From Chloroflexota bacterium (GTDB taxonomy: Bacteria; Chloroflexota; UBA11872; UBA12225), in NCBI GenBank assembly GCA_030447525.1, contig JAUJOR010000026.1, forward strand, positions 1 to 47,293: DNA of 47,293 nucleotides, in the 5' to 3' direction. Under the pieces are notes generated by a model. The model saw nothing but the letters and a program-made list of their open reading frames with translations, had not been told where the DNA came from and did no database searches. Position 1 is the first letter of the stretch; every line of letters begins with the position of its first letter. The translations under genes were made by a program, and so were the position numbers. Of the stretch, positions 24,152 to 32,163 are shown in pieces.

Positions 24152-25228
24152 TCAGAAGGTTGTCTCCAGGGGCAGGGTACACCCCTGGCGGGCCGCCGGG
24201 AGGCACTTGTTCATGATCTCGATCACGTGGCGGGCATGCTGGGGCGTGAGCACCGGGTCTCGGTCGGCCAGGATGGCCCCGGCAAGGTCTTCTACGCCTA
24301 CGGCCTGCCGCACCCGCGGCAGGCGGAGGATTGGGGAGACCCAGCCGCGCAGGCCCAGGTGGAGGTCGTCGCGATAAAGCTCGAAGGGAGGCTCGTCCGG
24401 CCTGGCCCGGCGCGCCCCCAGGATCGTCCCGGCGCTGCCATACACCTCCAGGCCGGGACCCTGGGTGGCCTTGACGCAGTACGAACTGTCGATGACGGCG
24501 AAGGTGGCCTGGCCAAAGTCGAGCATGATCAAAGTGTTGTCGTCCACCTCGGTGCGGATCTCCTTACCGTCAAAGGCGCCGGAGCGGACGGTGCGCACCG
24601 CCTCGGAGACGCCGGAGAGGCAGGTGACGCTCTTGGCCGGCCCCAGGAGGCCGGTCACCTGGTGGAGCCCGTGCACGCCCATGTCCAGGAGCGGCCCACC
24701 GCCGGGCTGGAAGAACCAGGTCGGGTCGGCGTCGCGGTACTGGAAGTACTCCGGGCCCCCGTGCGAGGAGCGGCAGCGGACGAGGGAGACCTTACCCAGG
24801 GCCCCACCCTGGATCAGGCGGCGCATCTCCTGGATCTCCGGCCGCAGCATGTGTATGGGCGAGACGCTCATCTTCAAGCCCCGCCGGGCGGCCTCTTCGA
24901 TCAAGATGGTGGCCTCTTCCACCGTGCTGGCGAAGGGCTTCTGGGAATAGACGTGCTTGCCCGCCTGTAGCGCCTTGAGGTTGAGTGGGAAGTGGGCCGG
25001 GATGGAGGCCGTGTTGACCAGGGCGTCGAACGGCGCGTCCTCCAGCATGCGGTCGAAATCGTTGAACACGCCAGGGATGCCAAAACGCGCCGCTTGCTCC
25101 CGGGCCCACGCCTCCCGCACGTCACACACGGCCACCACTTCGGCGCTGGCCATTTCGGCGATCTGTGGGAGGTACTGCCCGATGGCGATGGAGCCCAACC
25201 CCACCAGTCCCAGCCTGACCTTGGCCAC
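24152..25228 (-). CDS. Gfo/Idh/MocA family oxidoreductase
   Basis: NAD(P)-dependent sugar or inositol-type dehydrogenase, 358 residues from the GTG at 25228. The N-terminal Rossmann fold starts VRLGLVGLGSIAIGQYLP. The catalytic Lys lies in YSQKPFAST (EKP-type motif with Gln replacing Glu). The C-terminal alpha/beta domain includes GGGPLLDMGVHGLHQV, with the conserved Asp and His, and DFGQATFAVIDSSY. The frame is open to a GTG at 25288, but the chosen start gives the normal N-terminus. It is convergent with the amidohydrolase gene. Substrate unknown. Confidence 0.9.
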   Translation of the reverse strand: MAKVRLGLVGLGSIAIGQYLPQIAEMASAEVVAVCDVREAWAREQAARFGIPGVFNDFDRMLEDAPFDALVNTASIPAHFPLNLKALQAGKHVYSQKPFASTVEEATILIEEAARRGLKMSVSPIHMLRPEIQEMRRLIQGGALGKVSLVRCRSSHGGPEYFQYRDADPTWFFQPGGGPLLDMGVHGLHQVTGLLGPAKSVTCLSGVSEAVRTVRSGAFDGKEIRTEVDDNTLIMLDFGQATFAVIDSSYCVKATQGPGLEVYGSAGTILGARRARPDEPPFELYRDDLHLGLRGWVSPILRLPRVRQAVGVEDLAGAILADRDPVLTPQHARHVIEIMNKCLPAARQGCTLPLETTF

Positions 25229-25429
25229 CTCAACCTGTCCCCTCTGCGGCGGGATAAGGCGCAGGATAGCATCTCCCCCCGCGCTCACTCGCGCTCACCC
25301 GCGGCCGGCGAGGTCGTATCACCCCACCATCCGAATAGGGGGGCCGTCCGTTCACAGAGATGCGTGCGGCGACACAGACGCCTTAGATCCCGAGATCCCT
25401 CAGACCCAAAGATGCCTTCCGGTAGAGCA

Positions 25430-26605
25430 ATGATGGACACAGCACCTTCCCCAACGCTGCCTGATGTCCCCGGAGCCCCCGGCGCCCGGCTGCGCCGAAG
25501 ACGGTTCGGCCAGTGGATGGCCGCCCTCGTCCCCGCCCTGGCCACGGCCTGCGCCGGACAGGCGCCGGTGAGCGCCTCGGCGACTTCGTCTTCCCGCCCC
25601 TCAGAAGCCCCCAGCGTGGCGCCGGCGACCTCAGCGCCCCCAGCGCCGACGTCCCCGTCCCCCACGCCCACTCCCATCCCGGCCCCTCGCTCTCCCTTCA
25701 CCGGCCGAGAGGTGGACAGTGCCGACCGCATCCACCGGCGCATCGTGGCGGTGAAGATCGACAACGCCCCGCAGGCGCGCCCCCAGTTCGGCCTGAGCGC
25801 GGCAGATCTCGTCTACGAGCAGCTGGCGGAGGGCAACCTGACCCGATTCCTGGCCTTTTTCCTGGAGCAAGAGCCGGAGCGCGTCGGTCCCGTGCGCAGC
25901 GCCCGCCTGACAGACATCTACCTGGGGCAGGAGTGGGACTTCCTGCTCGCCTATGCCGGCGCCGGGGCGACGACCAGCCGCCTGCTCGGGGAGGCCCTGA
26001 TCCCCCTCTTCAAGGCCCCCGAGTTGGGGGAGCGCCTGGAAGGGACACCCTACCTGCGTGACACCCGAGGCGTGGCGCCCCATAACCTGTTCGTCCGCAT
26101 CGCCGCCGTGCGCGACGCCGCCCGGCGCGAGCCGGGCATCCCCCCCGAGGTAGAGATCCACCCCTTCCCTTTCCGCGATCCCCCGCCCGAGACCGGCCCG
26201 CTGCGCAACGTCAGCCTCCCCTACGTCCCGGCAGCGGCCGTCACCTGGCGCTACGACGCCGAGGCCGGCGTCTGGAAGCGCGTCATGGCCGGCGCACCCC
26301 ACGTGGACGCCCTGAACGGGCGGCAGATCCAGGTGGAGAACGTCGTCGTGCAGTACGCCCAGATCTTTACCGCCCGCAATGTGGAGCCGGACTCGGCCGG
26401 CAACCCGGTCCTGGACACAGTCTTACGCGGGGAGAACGCCGTGCGCCTGTTCCACTCTGGCCAGGTGTTCGAGGGGACGTGGTCTAAGGAGCATGACCGG
26501 GCCAAGACGCAGTACCGCCTCCCGGACGGTAGCCCCCTCCCCTTTCGCCCGGGGAAAGTGTGGGTGCACATCGTCCCGGCGGAGTTCCAGGTCACCTGGA
26601 GCTGA
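25430..26605 (+). CDS. DUF3048 (YerB-like) lipoprotein
   Basis: A 391-residue secreted protein. The N-terminus has RLRRRRFGQW followed by a hydrophobic segment and a lipobox (ATAC, at about residue 40), so it should be a lipoprotein, possibly Tat-exported. A Ser/Pro/Thr-rich linker follows to about residue 85. The DUF3048 domain then begins SPFTGREVDSADRIHRRIVA and shows PQFGLSAADLVYEQLAEGN, VGPVRSARLTDI and the C-terminal LFHSGQVFEGTWSKEHDRA and GKVWVHIVP. The family occurs in Bacillota and Chloroflexota, and its function is unknown. ATG codons at 25412, 25430 and 25433 are all possible starts. The 132-bp inverted-repeat element follows 16 bases after the stop. Confidence 0.88.
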   Translation: MMDTAPSPTLPDVPGAPGARLRRRRFGQWMAALVPALATACAGQAPVSASATSSSRPSEAPSVAPATSAPPAPTSPSPTPTPIPAPRSPFTGREVDSADRIHRRIVAVKIDNAPQARPQFGLSAADLVYEQLAEGNLTRFLAFFLEQEPERVGPVRSARLTDIYLGQEWDFLLAYAGAGATTSRLLGEALIPLFKAPELGERLEGTPYLRDTRGVAPHNLFVRIAAVRDAARREPGIPPEVEIHPFPFRDPPPETGPLRNVSLPYVPAAAVTWRYDAEAGVWKRVMAGAPHVDALNGRQIQVENVVVQYAQIFTARNVEPDSAGNPVLDTVLRGENAVRLFHSGQVFEGTWSKEHDRAKTQYRLPDGSPLPFRPGKVWVHIVPAEFQVTWS

Positions 26606-26621
26606 GGCGCTACCGGCTACG

Positions 26622-26753
26622 ACGACAACGAGACGATGTCATTCTGGGCGCAGCGAAGAATCCGTTGCCGTCTCCTGGAAGGTCCGGCTGGTGCGCTGCC
26701 CTCAGTCGGACATCCCTACCGCACCGGCCAGAACAGGAATGTCTCGTTGTCGT
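26622..26753. repeat. 132-bp MITE-like element with 13-bp perfect terminal inverted repeats
   Basis: ACGACAACGAGAC at 26622-26634 is repeated exactly inverted at 26741-26753, and similarity continues inward (CATTCTGG on the left matches TGTTCTGG read from the right end). TA dinucleotides flank both ends (26618-26619 and 26756-26757 region). The interior has CATTCTGGGCGCAGCGAAG, which resembles a dispersed repeat (CATTCTGAGCGnAGCGAAGAATC) that I recall from many bacterial genomes. It lies between two converging genes and could also act as a terminator. Confidence 0.6.
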
Positions 26754-26788
26754 ACTACATAGAAGGCCAGGGACAGGGGACAGGGGGC

Positions 26789-29425
26789 TTAGCGCAGCAG
26801 GCCGGAGGGATCTCGGCGAAACTGGGAGACGTCCGGCGGGTGGGGGTCGGCCGGGAGCGAGCGGAAGAACTCGATGTAGGGATGGTCGTCGGTAACGATG
26901 GGGCCCGCGCCGGCATAGGCCCGCAGCTCGGCATCCGTGGCGGCGAAGAGGCGCAGGACATCCTCGGGCTCGGCCAGGCCGCTGCGGGCGGCGGCGCCGG
27001 GGGCGCGCCCGGCGAGGCGCTCGGCCAGCAGGCGGCGGTCGAGGGCATAGGGCCGTGACCCGCCGATGATGAAGGCCCCATCGGCCCAGCCGGTAGCGTA
27101 GGGAAAGGCCTCCAGGAACGTCCGCAGGAGCATCTTATACTGATTCTCCGGCAGACGCTGGTCGATCCACTGGATCATCACTCCGTCTTCCCGCAGTGCC
27201 CGCCGCGCCAGGGTGTAGTACTCCAGGGAGTAGAGGGCGGCGCTGCCGGCGTGCTGCGGGCGGATGACGTCGGCCATGACCACGTCGTAGGTGCGCTCGG
27301 TGAGGAGCAAGAAGTTGCGCCCGTCGTCGGTGCGCAGGCGCACGTTGGGCGCACCCACGACGCCCCCGTTGACGTGGTCGAAATACCGGGCGCCCCGCAG
27401 GACGCTCCCGGAAAGCTCTACCACGTCCAGCGAGGCCCCGGGAAAGGCAGCGGCCGCACCGGCGGTGGCGCCCCCACCGAGGCCGATGACCAGGACGTCT
27501 CGTTTGGGTATGGCCCCGGCGCGGGCGGGCTGGACGAGCATCGGCAGCTCCCCCAGCAGGCTGTGGAACTGCACCATGCCCGGGGAATCGTTGGCTTGGT
27601 GCCAGCCGTTCAGGAACATGCGCCTCTCGGTGGGGCTCTGGAGGATGGTGACCGTCTGCTCCAGGCCCTCTTCGTACCACAGCACCGGATCGCCGAAGCG
27701 GGCAAAGATGGCTCCGTACATGTTCGGGGTCAGGAGGGCGAGGAGCAGGGTCAGCCCGGCGCCGGCGGGTGCGAGGACACGGAAGCGGGCAGGGGCGGCT
27801 GCCCGGAGGAGCCCGGCCGCGACGACGGCGCTACCCATGGCCAGGAGGATGAGGCTGCGCTGCGTGCCGAGGAGGGGGATGAGGACGAATCCGGCCGCCC
27901 ACGAGCCGGCGATGGCCCCGCACACGTTCGCCGCATAAGCCCGGCCGAGCCGGCGCCCCACACCCCCAGCGGCTGCAGCCCGCGAGCCTCCCCCGGCGGC
28001 GTAGAGCTTCATGATGATGGGGAAGGCGGCGCCCAGGAGCACGGTGGTGGGAAACATGGTGATAAAGGCCATCAAAGCAGTGGCGCGCTGCTCCCCGGAC
28101 ACCAGATGCTCGGCCACGGGGACGCCCCGCAGGCCATCGACTACGTCATGCAGGCGCCCGACGGCGGCGATCGAGAGCAGGGCGGTGAGGGCGATGGCCC
28201 ACTCCAGAATGGCCGCCACCAGGAGCCAGTTGACGCGCCGGTTGATCAGCGGGGCGATGGCGTAGGAGCCCACCGCCAGACCCAGCAGGAAGGTGCACAA
28301 GATAAGGTTGAAGGCATAGGTGGTGGCCTCAAAGAACATGGCCAGGATGCGTGTCCAGATCACCTGGTACGCCAGCGAAGCCAGACCGGAGACGAAAAAG
28401 GCGCCCAGCAGCCAGCGCATGACGCCTCGATCGGCGTCCGGCCGGGACGCCTCCGGGGGACGCGCGGCGAGGCCTTCCCCGTCCCCTAGCCTGCTCGGGG
28501 GGGGCCCAGCCGGTCCGGAGACGGGCAGCAGCGCATCCTTCTTCTTGGTCTTGTTCGTGGCCCCCTGCGTCGTCTCCTTCCTGGTCTCCCCATTCTGAGC
28601 TGCAGACCAGGCTGACGCTTGCTCGCCCTGGTGATACCGCCCCTGGCGCGATGGCGCCCATCGGTCCAGGGCCAGGGCGCTGAGCCCGACGAGGGCATTG
28701 AGAGCAGCGGCCGCCTGGGTCGTTGCCTGCACCCCCACGGCGCCGATAAGGACAAAGGCGGCCAGGTAGGCCCCGGCGATCCCGCCGGCGGTGTTGCAGG
28801 CGTAGAGAAGACTCACGCTGGTGCCTACGGATGGGCTTCGCCCAAGGGAAGAGCGCACCACGACCGGCAGCGTCATGCCCATCAAGGTAGTGGGGACGAG
28901 CAGGATGGCGCAGGCGAGGACAAAACGGACGAGGGAGACCAGCGTCAGATCGGATGGAAGGGCGGGGTAGATCCCTCGATAGACGGCGTTCAGCAGGGCG
29001 AAGGCCGGGGGGGTGAGCAGGGCGGCGCCGGCGAGGGCCAGCTCGATGATGCCGTACGCCTGTAGGGGGCGGGGCAGGCGGTCGGCAGCGCGCCCGGCCA
29101 GGTAGCCCCCGAGGGCCAGGCCCCCCATAAACACCGTCAGGACGGTGGAAACGGCGTAGATGGTGACGCCGAACACCAGCGTCAAGTAGCGCAGCCAGAC
29201 TACCTCATAGACCAGGCCGCTGATGCCGGATAGGGTGAAGAGGCAGAGGAGAGCGGGGAGAAAGAGGCGCCCGGAGACGGCGCCGGCCGGCGCGTGGTCC
29301 AGGCCGTCGCCGGCCGGCGGGCCATGCCCAGGGTAGCGCTCCTGACGCCCCACCGTTAGGAGGCCGGACGGCTGCCCGCCGGCAAGCTCTCGTCCAGGGG
29401 TAGCGCCGGCCGTCGGACCAGCCAT
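26789..29425 (-). CDS. Fused MFS / spermidine-synthase-like membrane protein
   Basis: An 878-residue protein of the fused MFS/spermidine synthase family. Residues 50-260 and 335-560 are two blocks of about six transmembrane helices each (for example GISGLVYEVVWLRYLTLVFG and GLASLAYQVIWTRILAMFFE, which are internal duplicates). Residues 600-878 form a SAM-type Rossmann domain: VLVIGLGGGATAGAAAAFPG, LDVVELSGSVL, RLRTDDGRNFLL, YDVVMADVI. Aminopropyl transfer by such fusions is not proven. A low-complexity, charged insert (about residues 265-330, with KTKKKD) separates the two membrane blocks. It is encoded 17 bases downstream of a 2-hydroxyacid dehydrogenase gene and is likely cotranscribed with it. 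Confidence 0.85.
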   Translation of the reverse strand: MAGPTAGATPGRELAGGQPSGLLTVGRQERYPGHGPPAGDGLDHAPAGAVSGRLFLPALLCLFTLSGISGLVYEVVWLRYLTLVFGVTIYAVSTVLTVFMGGLALGGYLAGRAADRLPRPLQAYGIIELALAGAALLTPPAFALLNAVYRGIYPALPSDLTLVSLVRFVLACAILLVPTTLMGMTLPVVVRSSLGRSPSVGTSVSLLYACNTAGGIAGAYLAAFVLIGAVGVQATTQAAAALNALVGLSALALDRWAPSRQGRYHQGEQASAWSAAQNGETRKETTQGATNKTKKKDALLPVSGPAGPPPSRLGDGEGLAARPPEASRPDADRGVMRWLLGAFFVSGLASLAYQVIWTRILAMFFEATTYAFNLILCTFLLGLAVGSYAIAPLINRRVNWLLVAAILEWAIALTALLSIAAVGRLHDVVDGLRGVPVAEHLVSGEQRATALMAFITMFPTTVLLGAAFPIIMKLYAAGGGSRAAAAGGVGRRLGRAYAANVCGAIAGSWAAGFVLIPLLGTQRSLILLAMGSAVVAAGLLRAAAPARFRVLAPAGAGLTLLLALLTPNMYGAIFARFGDPVLWYEEGLEQTVTILQSPTERRMFLNGWHQANDSPGMVQFHSLLGELPMLVQPARAGAIPKRDVLVIGLGGGATAGAAAAFPGASLDVVELSGSVLRGARYFDHVNGGVVGAPNVRLRTDDGRNFLLLTERTYDVVMADVIRPQHAGSAALYSLEYYTLARRALREDGVMIQWIDQRLPENQYKMLLRTFLEAFPYATGWADGAFIIGGSRPYALDRRLLAERLAGRAPGAAARSGLAEPEDVLRLFAATDAELRAYAGAGPIVTDDHPYIEFFRSLPADPHPPDVSQFRRDPSGLLR

Positions 29426-29442
29426 GTCTCTTGTGGAACGGC

Positions 29443-30354
29443 TCAGGTCAGCTCAGGCACCGGGAACCGCGGGGGCTGTCCCTGCACCACGCGGAGCACC
29501 TCGTCCAGGGCCATGCCGGCGGCGCGGCGCTGGGCTTCCACGGCCGCCCCGGCGCAGTGGGAGGTGGCGATCACCTTGGGGTGGGCGATCAGCGGGCGCT
29601 GCCTTTCGGCGGGCGGCTCTGCCTCGAAGACGTCCAGGGCCGCCCCGGCAATGTGGCCGGATTCCAGGGCTGCCAGCAGGGCGCCTTCATCGATCAGCTC
29701 ACCACGCGCCGTATTCACCACCAAGGCCCCCTGTTTGCAGGCGGCCAGCGTCTTGGCGCTCAAGAGATGCCTCGTCTCCGGCGTAGAGGGGGCGTGGAGG
29801 GTAACCACATCCGCCTCCGCCAGCAATCCCTCGAGCGGGAGGTAGGTCAGCCCGGCGCGGCGGGCCCATTCATCGTTGGGAAAGAGATCGTAGGCCACCA
29901 GTCGCAGGCCAAAGGGCGTGGCGCGGGCGGCGACCTCGCGCCCGACGCGGCCGGTGCCGACGATCCCCAGGGTCTTGCCCCGCAGCTCGATACCGGCGAT
30001 GCGCCCCCACTTTCCCGCCTTGGTCTGGTCGTTGATGCGGGAGATGGAGCGGGCCAGGTCGAGGATCAGGCCCAGTGTGAAGTCGGCCACGTCGATCGAG
30101 TCGTAGCCCACGCCGGAGCGAGCGATAAGCTTGAGGTCAGGGGAGCAGGCCTCGATGACCCGCGCCGTGTAGGCGTCCGGCATGGCCACGGCCGCGACAC
30201 TGCCCGGCAGGAGGCGCAGCAGCTCGGCTTCGGACAGGGTCGGGTCGGGCACGTCGGGGAACACCACCTCGATCCCCGCCTCGTCCAGGCGCGGACGGTA
30301 TTCCTCAACAACCATGGCCACGTTACGCGCCGTCGCCAGCACCCGTCCCGGCAT
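29443..30354 (-). CDS. D-2-hydroxyacid dehydrogenase with internal deletion
   Basis: A 303-residue NAD-dependent 2-hydroxyacid dehydrogenase. The Rossmann motif LGIVGTGRVGREVA and the catalytic Arg (NTARGELID), Glu (DVFEAEPPAE) and His (ATSHCAGAAVE) are present. Compared with the paralogue at 18104-19081, about 21 residues are missing between GVGYDSIDV and ADFTLGL, namely the stretch that normally holds the TTPG loop near the cofactor and substrate. The deletion is in frame. The catalytic His motif is also unusual (SHCAG instead of PHIAG). Activity is therefore doubtful. The ATG at 30354 is preferred; another in-frame ATG lies at 30408. Divergent from the ABM gene. Confidence 0.82.
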   Translation of the reverse strand: MPGRVLATARNVAMVVEEYRPRLDEAGIEVVFPDVPDPTLSEAELLRLLPGSVAAVAMPDAYTARVIEACSPDLKLIARSGVGYDSIDVADFTLGLILDLARSISRINDQTKAGKWGRIAGIELRGKTLGIVGTGRVGREVAARATPFGLRLVAYDLFPNDEWARRAGLTYLPLEGLLAEADVVTLHAPSTPETRHLLSAKTLAACKQGALVVNTARGELIDEGALLAALESGHIAGAALDVFEAEPPAERQRPLIAHPKVIATSHCAGAAVEAQRRAAGMALDEVLRVVQGQPPRFPVPELT

Positions 30355-30497
30355 CCCAGCTCTCGCTCCCTTCACCCCGGGGGCGCTACCCCTCCCCCGG
30401 CCGGGCATCGACCACGACCCCCGGCGACCGGATGGGGAGTATAGCCGTTCGGCCGGGTGGTGTTGGGTGCGGTTGACGATGGACGCCGAGAGGTGCC

Positions 30498-30806
30498 ATG
30501 CTCATGTCCATGATCGTGGAAGTGGCCGTCCTGAGAGCCAAAGAAGGGGCCGCGGACGGCATGCGCGACGGGCTGCGGGCGGCGCGAACGGTGATTTCCC
30601 GCGCCGAGGGCTACCTGGGCAGCATCTTTCTTCAGGGAATCGAGGATCCACGACAGTTCGTCTTGCGCATCGAGTGGGAGTCGGTGCAGGCCCACACCGA
30701 GGGCTTCCGCGGCGGTCCCCTGTTCTCGGAGTGGCGGGCCCACTGGGCGGAGCACATGGACGGCACTCCCAACGTGATGCACTATCAGGTCTTCGCCGGC
30801 CCGTGA
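30498..30806 (+). CDS. ABM-domain (antibiotic biosynthesis monooxygenase-like) protein
   Basis: A 102-residue dimeric alpha/beta-barrel protein of the ABM superfamily. Visible core: MIVEVAVLRAKEGAADGM, then VISRAEGYLGSIFLQGIEDP, FVLRIEWESVQAHTEGFRGG, and a C-terminal VMHYQVF strand. Members include quinol monooxygenases, heme-degrading enzymes and proteins of unknown function, and the sequence does not decide between them. ATG after GAGAGGTGCC. The C45 acyltransferase gene follows 59 bases downstream on the same strand and may be cotranscribed. Confidence 0.85.
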   Translation: MLMSMIVEVAVLRAKEGAADGMRDGLRAARTVISRAEGYLGSIFLQGIEDPRQFVLRIEWESVQAHTEGFRGGPLFSEWRAHWAEHMDGTPNVMHYQVFAGP

Positions 30807-30865
30807 CCTCGACGCGGACCCGGCTCGTCGTCGATCGATCCGGCGCCCCGGCAGACTGAGCGGCG

Positions 30866-32107
30866 ATGGCCAAGCGCGAGGCAGGGGCAACGCTGCCCGT
30901 CGTCACCGTACGCGGGACGCACGCCGACCTTGGTTGGGCGATGGGGCAGGCGCGCGCGGCGCAGCTGCAACGTGTTGTGGCCACGGCCGCCGAGGCCCTG
31001 CGCGAGCAGGGGACGAGCGAGGCGGAGCTGCACGAGCAGATCGCGCCGTACCTGGATGCCGCCGGGCGCGTCTACCCGCAGTATCTGGTGGAGCTACAGG
31101 AGATGGCGCGGGGGGCGGAGGTCCCCTTTGACATTCTGTTTCGACTCAACTGCTACGAGTCCCGTCCGCCGGGGACGCCGGCCGCCCCACCGCCCCCGGC
31201 CACGCCCATGCCGGCCAAGGACCCCGGCGTGCTGCCCCAGGCGAACGACCCTGAATCCGTGCCCGCTGCGGCCGCGGACGGTTGCACCAGCGTGGCCAGC
31301 CGCGGGGCGCACGGCGTCGTCCTGGGGCATACCGAGGACTCCTCGCCTGAGGCGGTGGAAGGCCTCTACCTCCTGGACGCCACGATAGTGACGCCCGCTC
31401 CGGCTACGGGGGAAGGGAGGATCCGGGGTGGCCAGCAAGGCGCGCCGGGGCAGGTGGGCAGAGGCCTCAATGGCCAGGCCGGGGGAGAGGCGACGGGAGC
31501 GGCAAGCCCAACGCCGGCAGCGCAGAGCCGCTTCTGGTGCCTCAACTACGCCCAGACGCTCCCGGGCTGCGCCGCCGGGGTGAACGGGCAGGGGCTGGTG
31601 ATCCTGATCGATGCCTTGCCCGACCCCGACCGGCGTATCGGCGCCCCCCGCCACTTCGTGTCTCGCGCCCTTCTCGATCTCCCTACCATCGACGCCGCGA
31701 TCGACCACCTGCGCCAGACGGAGCGAGGCGGAGGCTGGAACTACCTGCTGGTGCAAGGCCAGCGCATCGTCGACGTGGAGGCCACGGCGACGCGCCTGGC
31801 GATCCAGGAGGCCGGGGTGCCAGGGACCTATGCCCACAGCAACCATTACGTCGATCCCCAGCTGGCTGAGGCCGCTGGAGAGCCCCGCCCTAACTCCCTC
31901 GCTCGGCTGACGCGCGCCCTGGAGCTGGTGGCACCGGGCATGGGGCTGGCGCAGATGAAACGCCTCCTGGGCGATCGTCAAGGATTCCCAGACAGCATTT
32001 GCCGCGAACGCACCATCGGGGCGTTTGTCGCCGACACGGCTGCCCGGCGCCTGGAAGTATGCTGGGGCGAGCCGGACGAGGCGACCTGGACGGCATACGG
32101 GTTCTGA
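30866..32107 (+). CDS. C45-family autoproteolytic acyltransferase/hydrolase
   Basis: An Ntn-fold enzyme of peptidase family C45 (acyl-CoA:6-aminopenicillanate acyltransferase-like), 413 residues. The likely self-cleavage and catalytic residue is Cys140 in the Asp-Gly-Cys-Thr-Ser motif (ADGCTSVASRGAHG), followed by VVLGHTEDSSPE. Before it lies the usual helical pro-segment (VPFDILFRLNCYES). After cleavage the beta chain would start at Cys140. Other family marks: CLNYAQTLPGCAAGVNGQGL, WNYLLVQGQRIVDVEAT, YAHSNHYVD. Two low-complexity inserts (Pro/Ala-rich about 100-120; Gly/Ala-rich about 178-215) are not typical. Such enzymes deacylate or transfer acyl groups on small amides; the substrate is unknown. 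Confidence 0.85.
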   Translation: MAKREAGATLPVVTVRGTHADLGWAMGQARAAQLQRVVATAAEALREQGTSEAELHEQIAPYLDAAGRVYPQYLVELQEMARGAEVPFDILFRLNCYESRPPGTPAAPPPPATPMPAKDPGVLPQANDPESVPAAAADGCTSVASRGAHGVVLGHTEDSSPEAVEGLYLLDATIVTPAPATGEGRIRGGQQGAPGQVGRGLNGQAGGEATGAASPTPAAQSRFWCLNYAQTLPGCAAGVNGQGLVILIDALPDPDRRIGAPRHFVSRALLDLPTIDAAIDHLRQTERGGGWNYLLVQGQRIVDVEATATRLAIQEAGVPGTYAHSNHYVDPQLAEAAGEPRPNSLARLTRALELVAPGMGLAQMKRLLGDRQGFPDSICRERTIGAFVADTAARRLEVCWGEPDEATWTAYGF

Positions 32108-32163
32108 CGGGTCTTACGTGCGCCCAACGCTCAGGCGTTGCCAGGCGCCCGCAGGCTCCCCGG

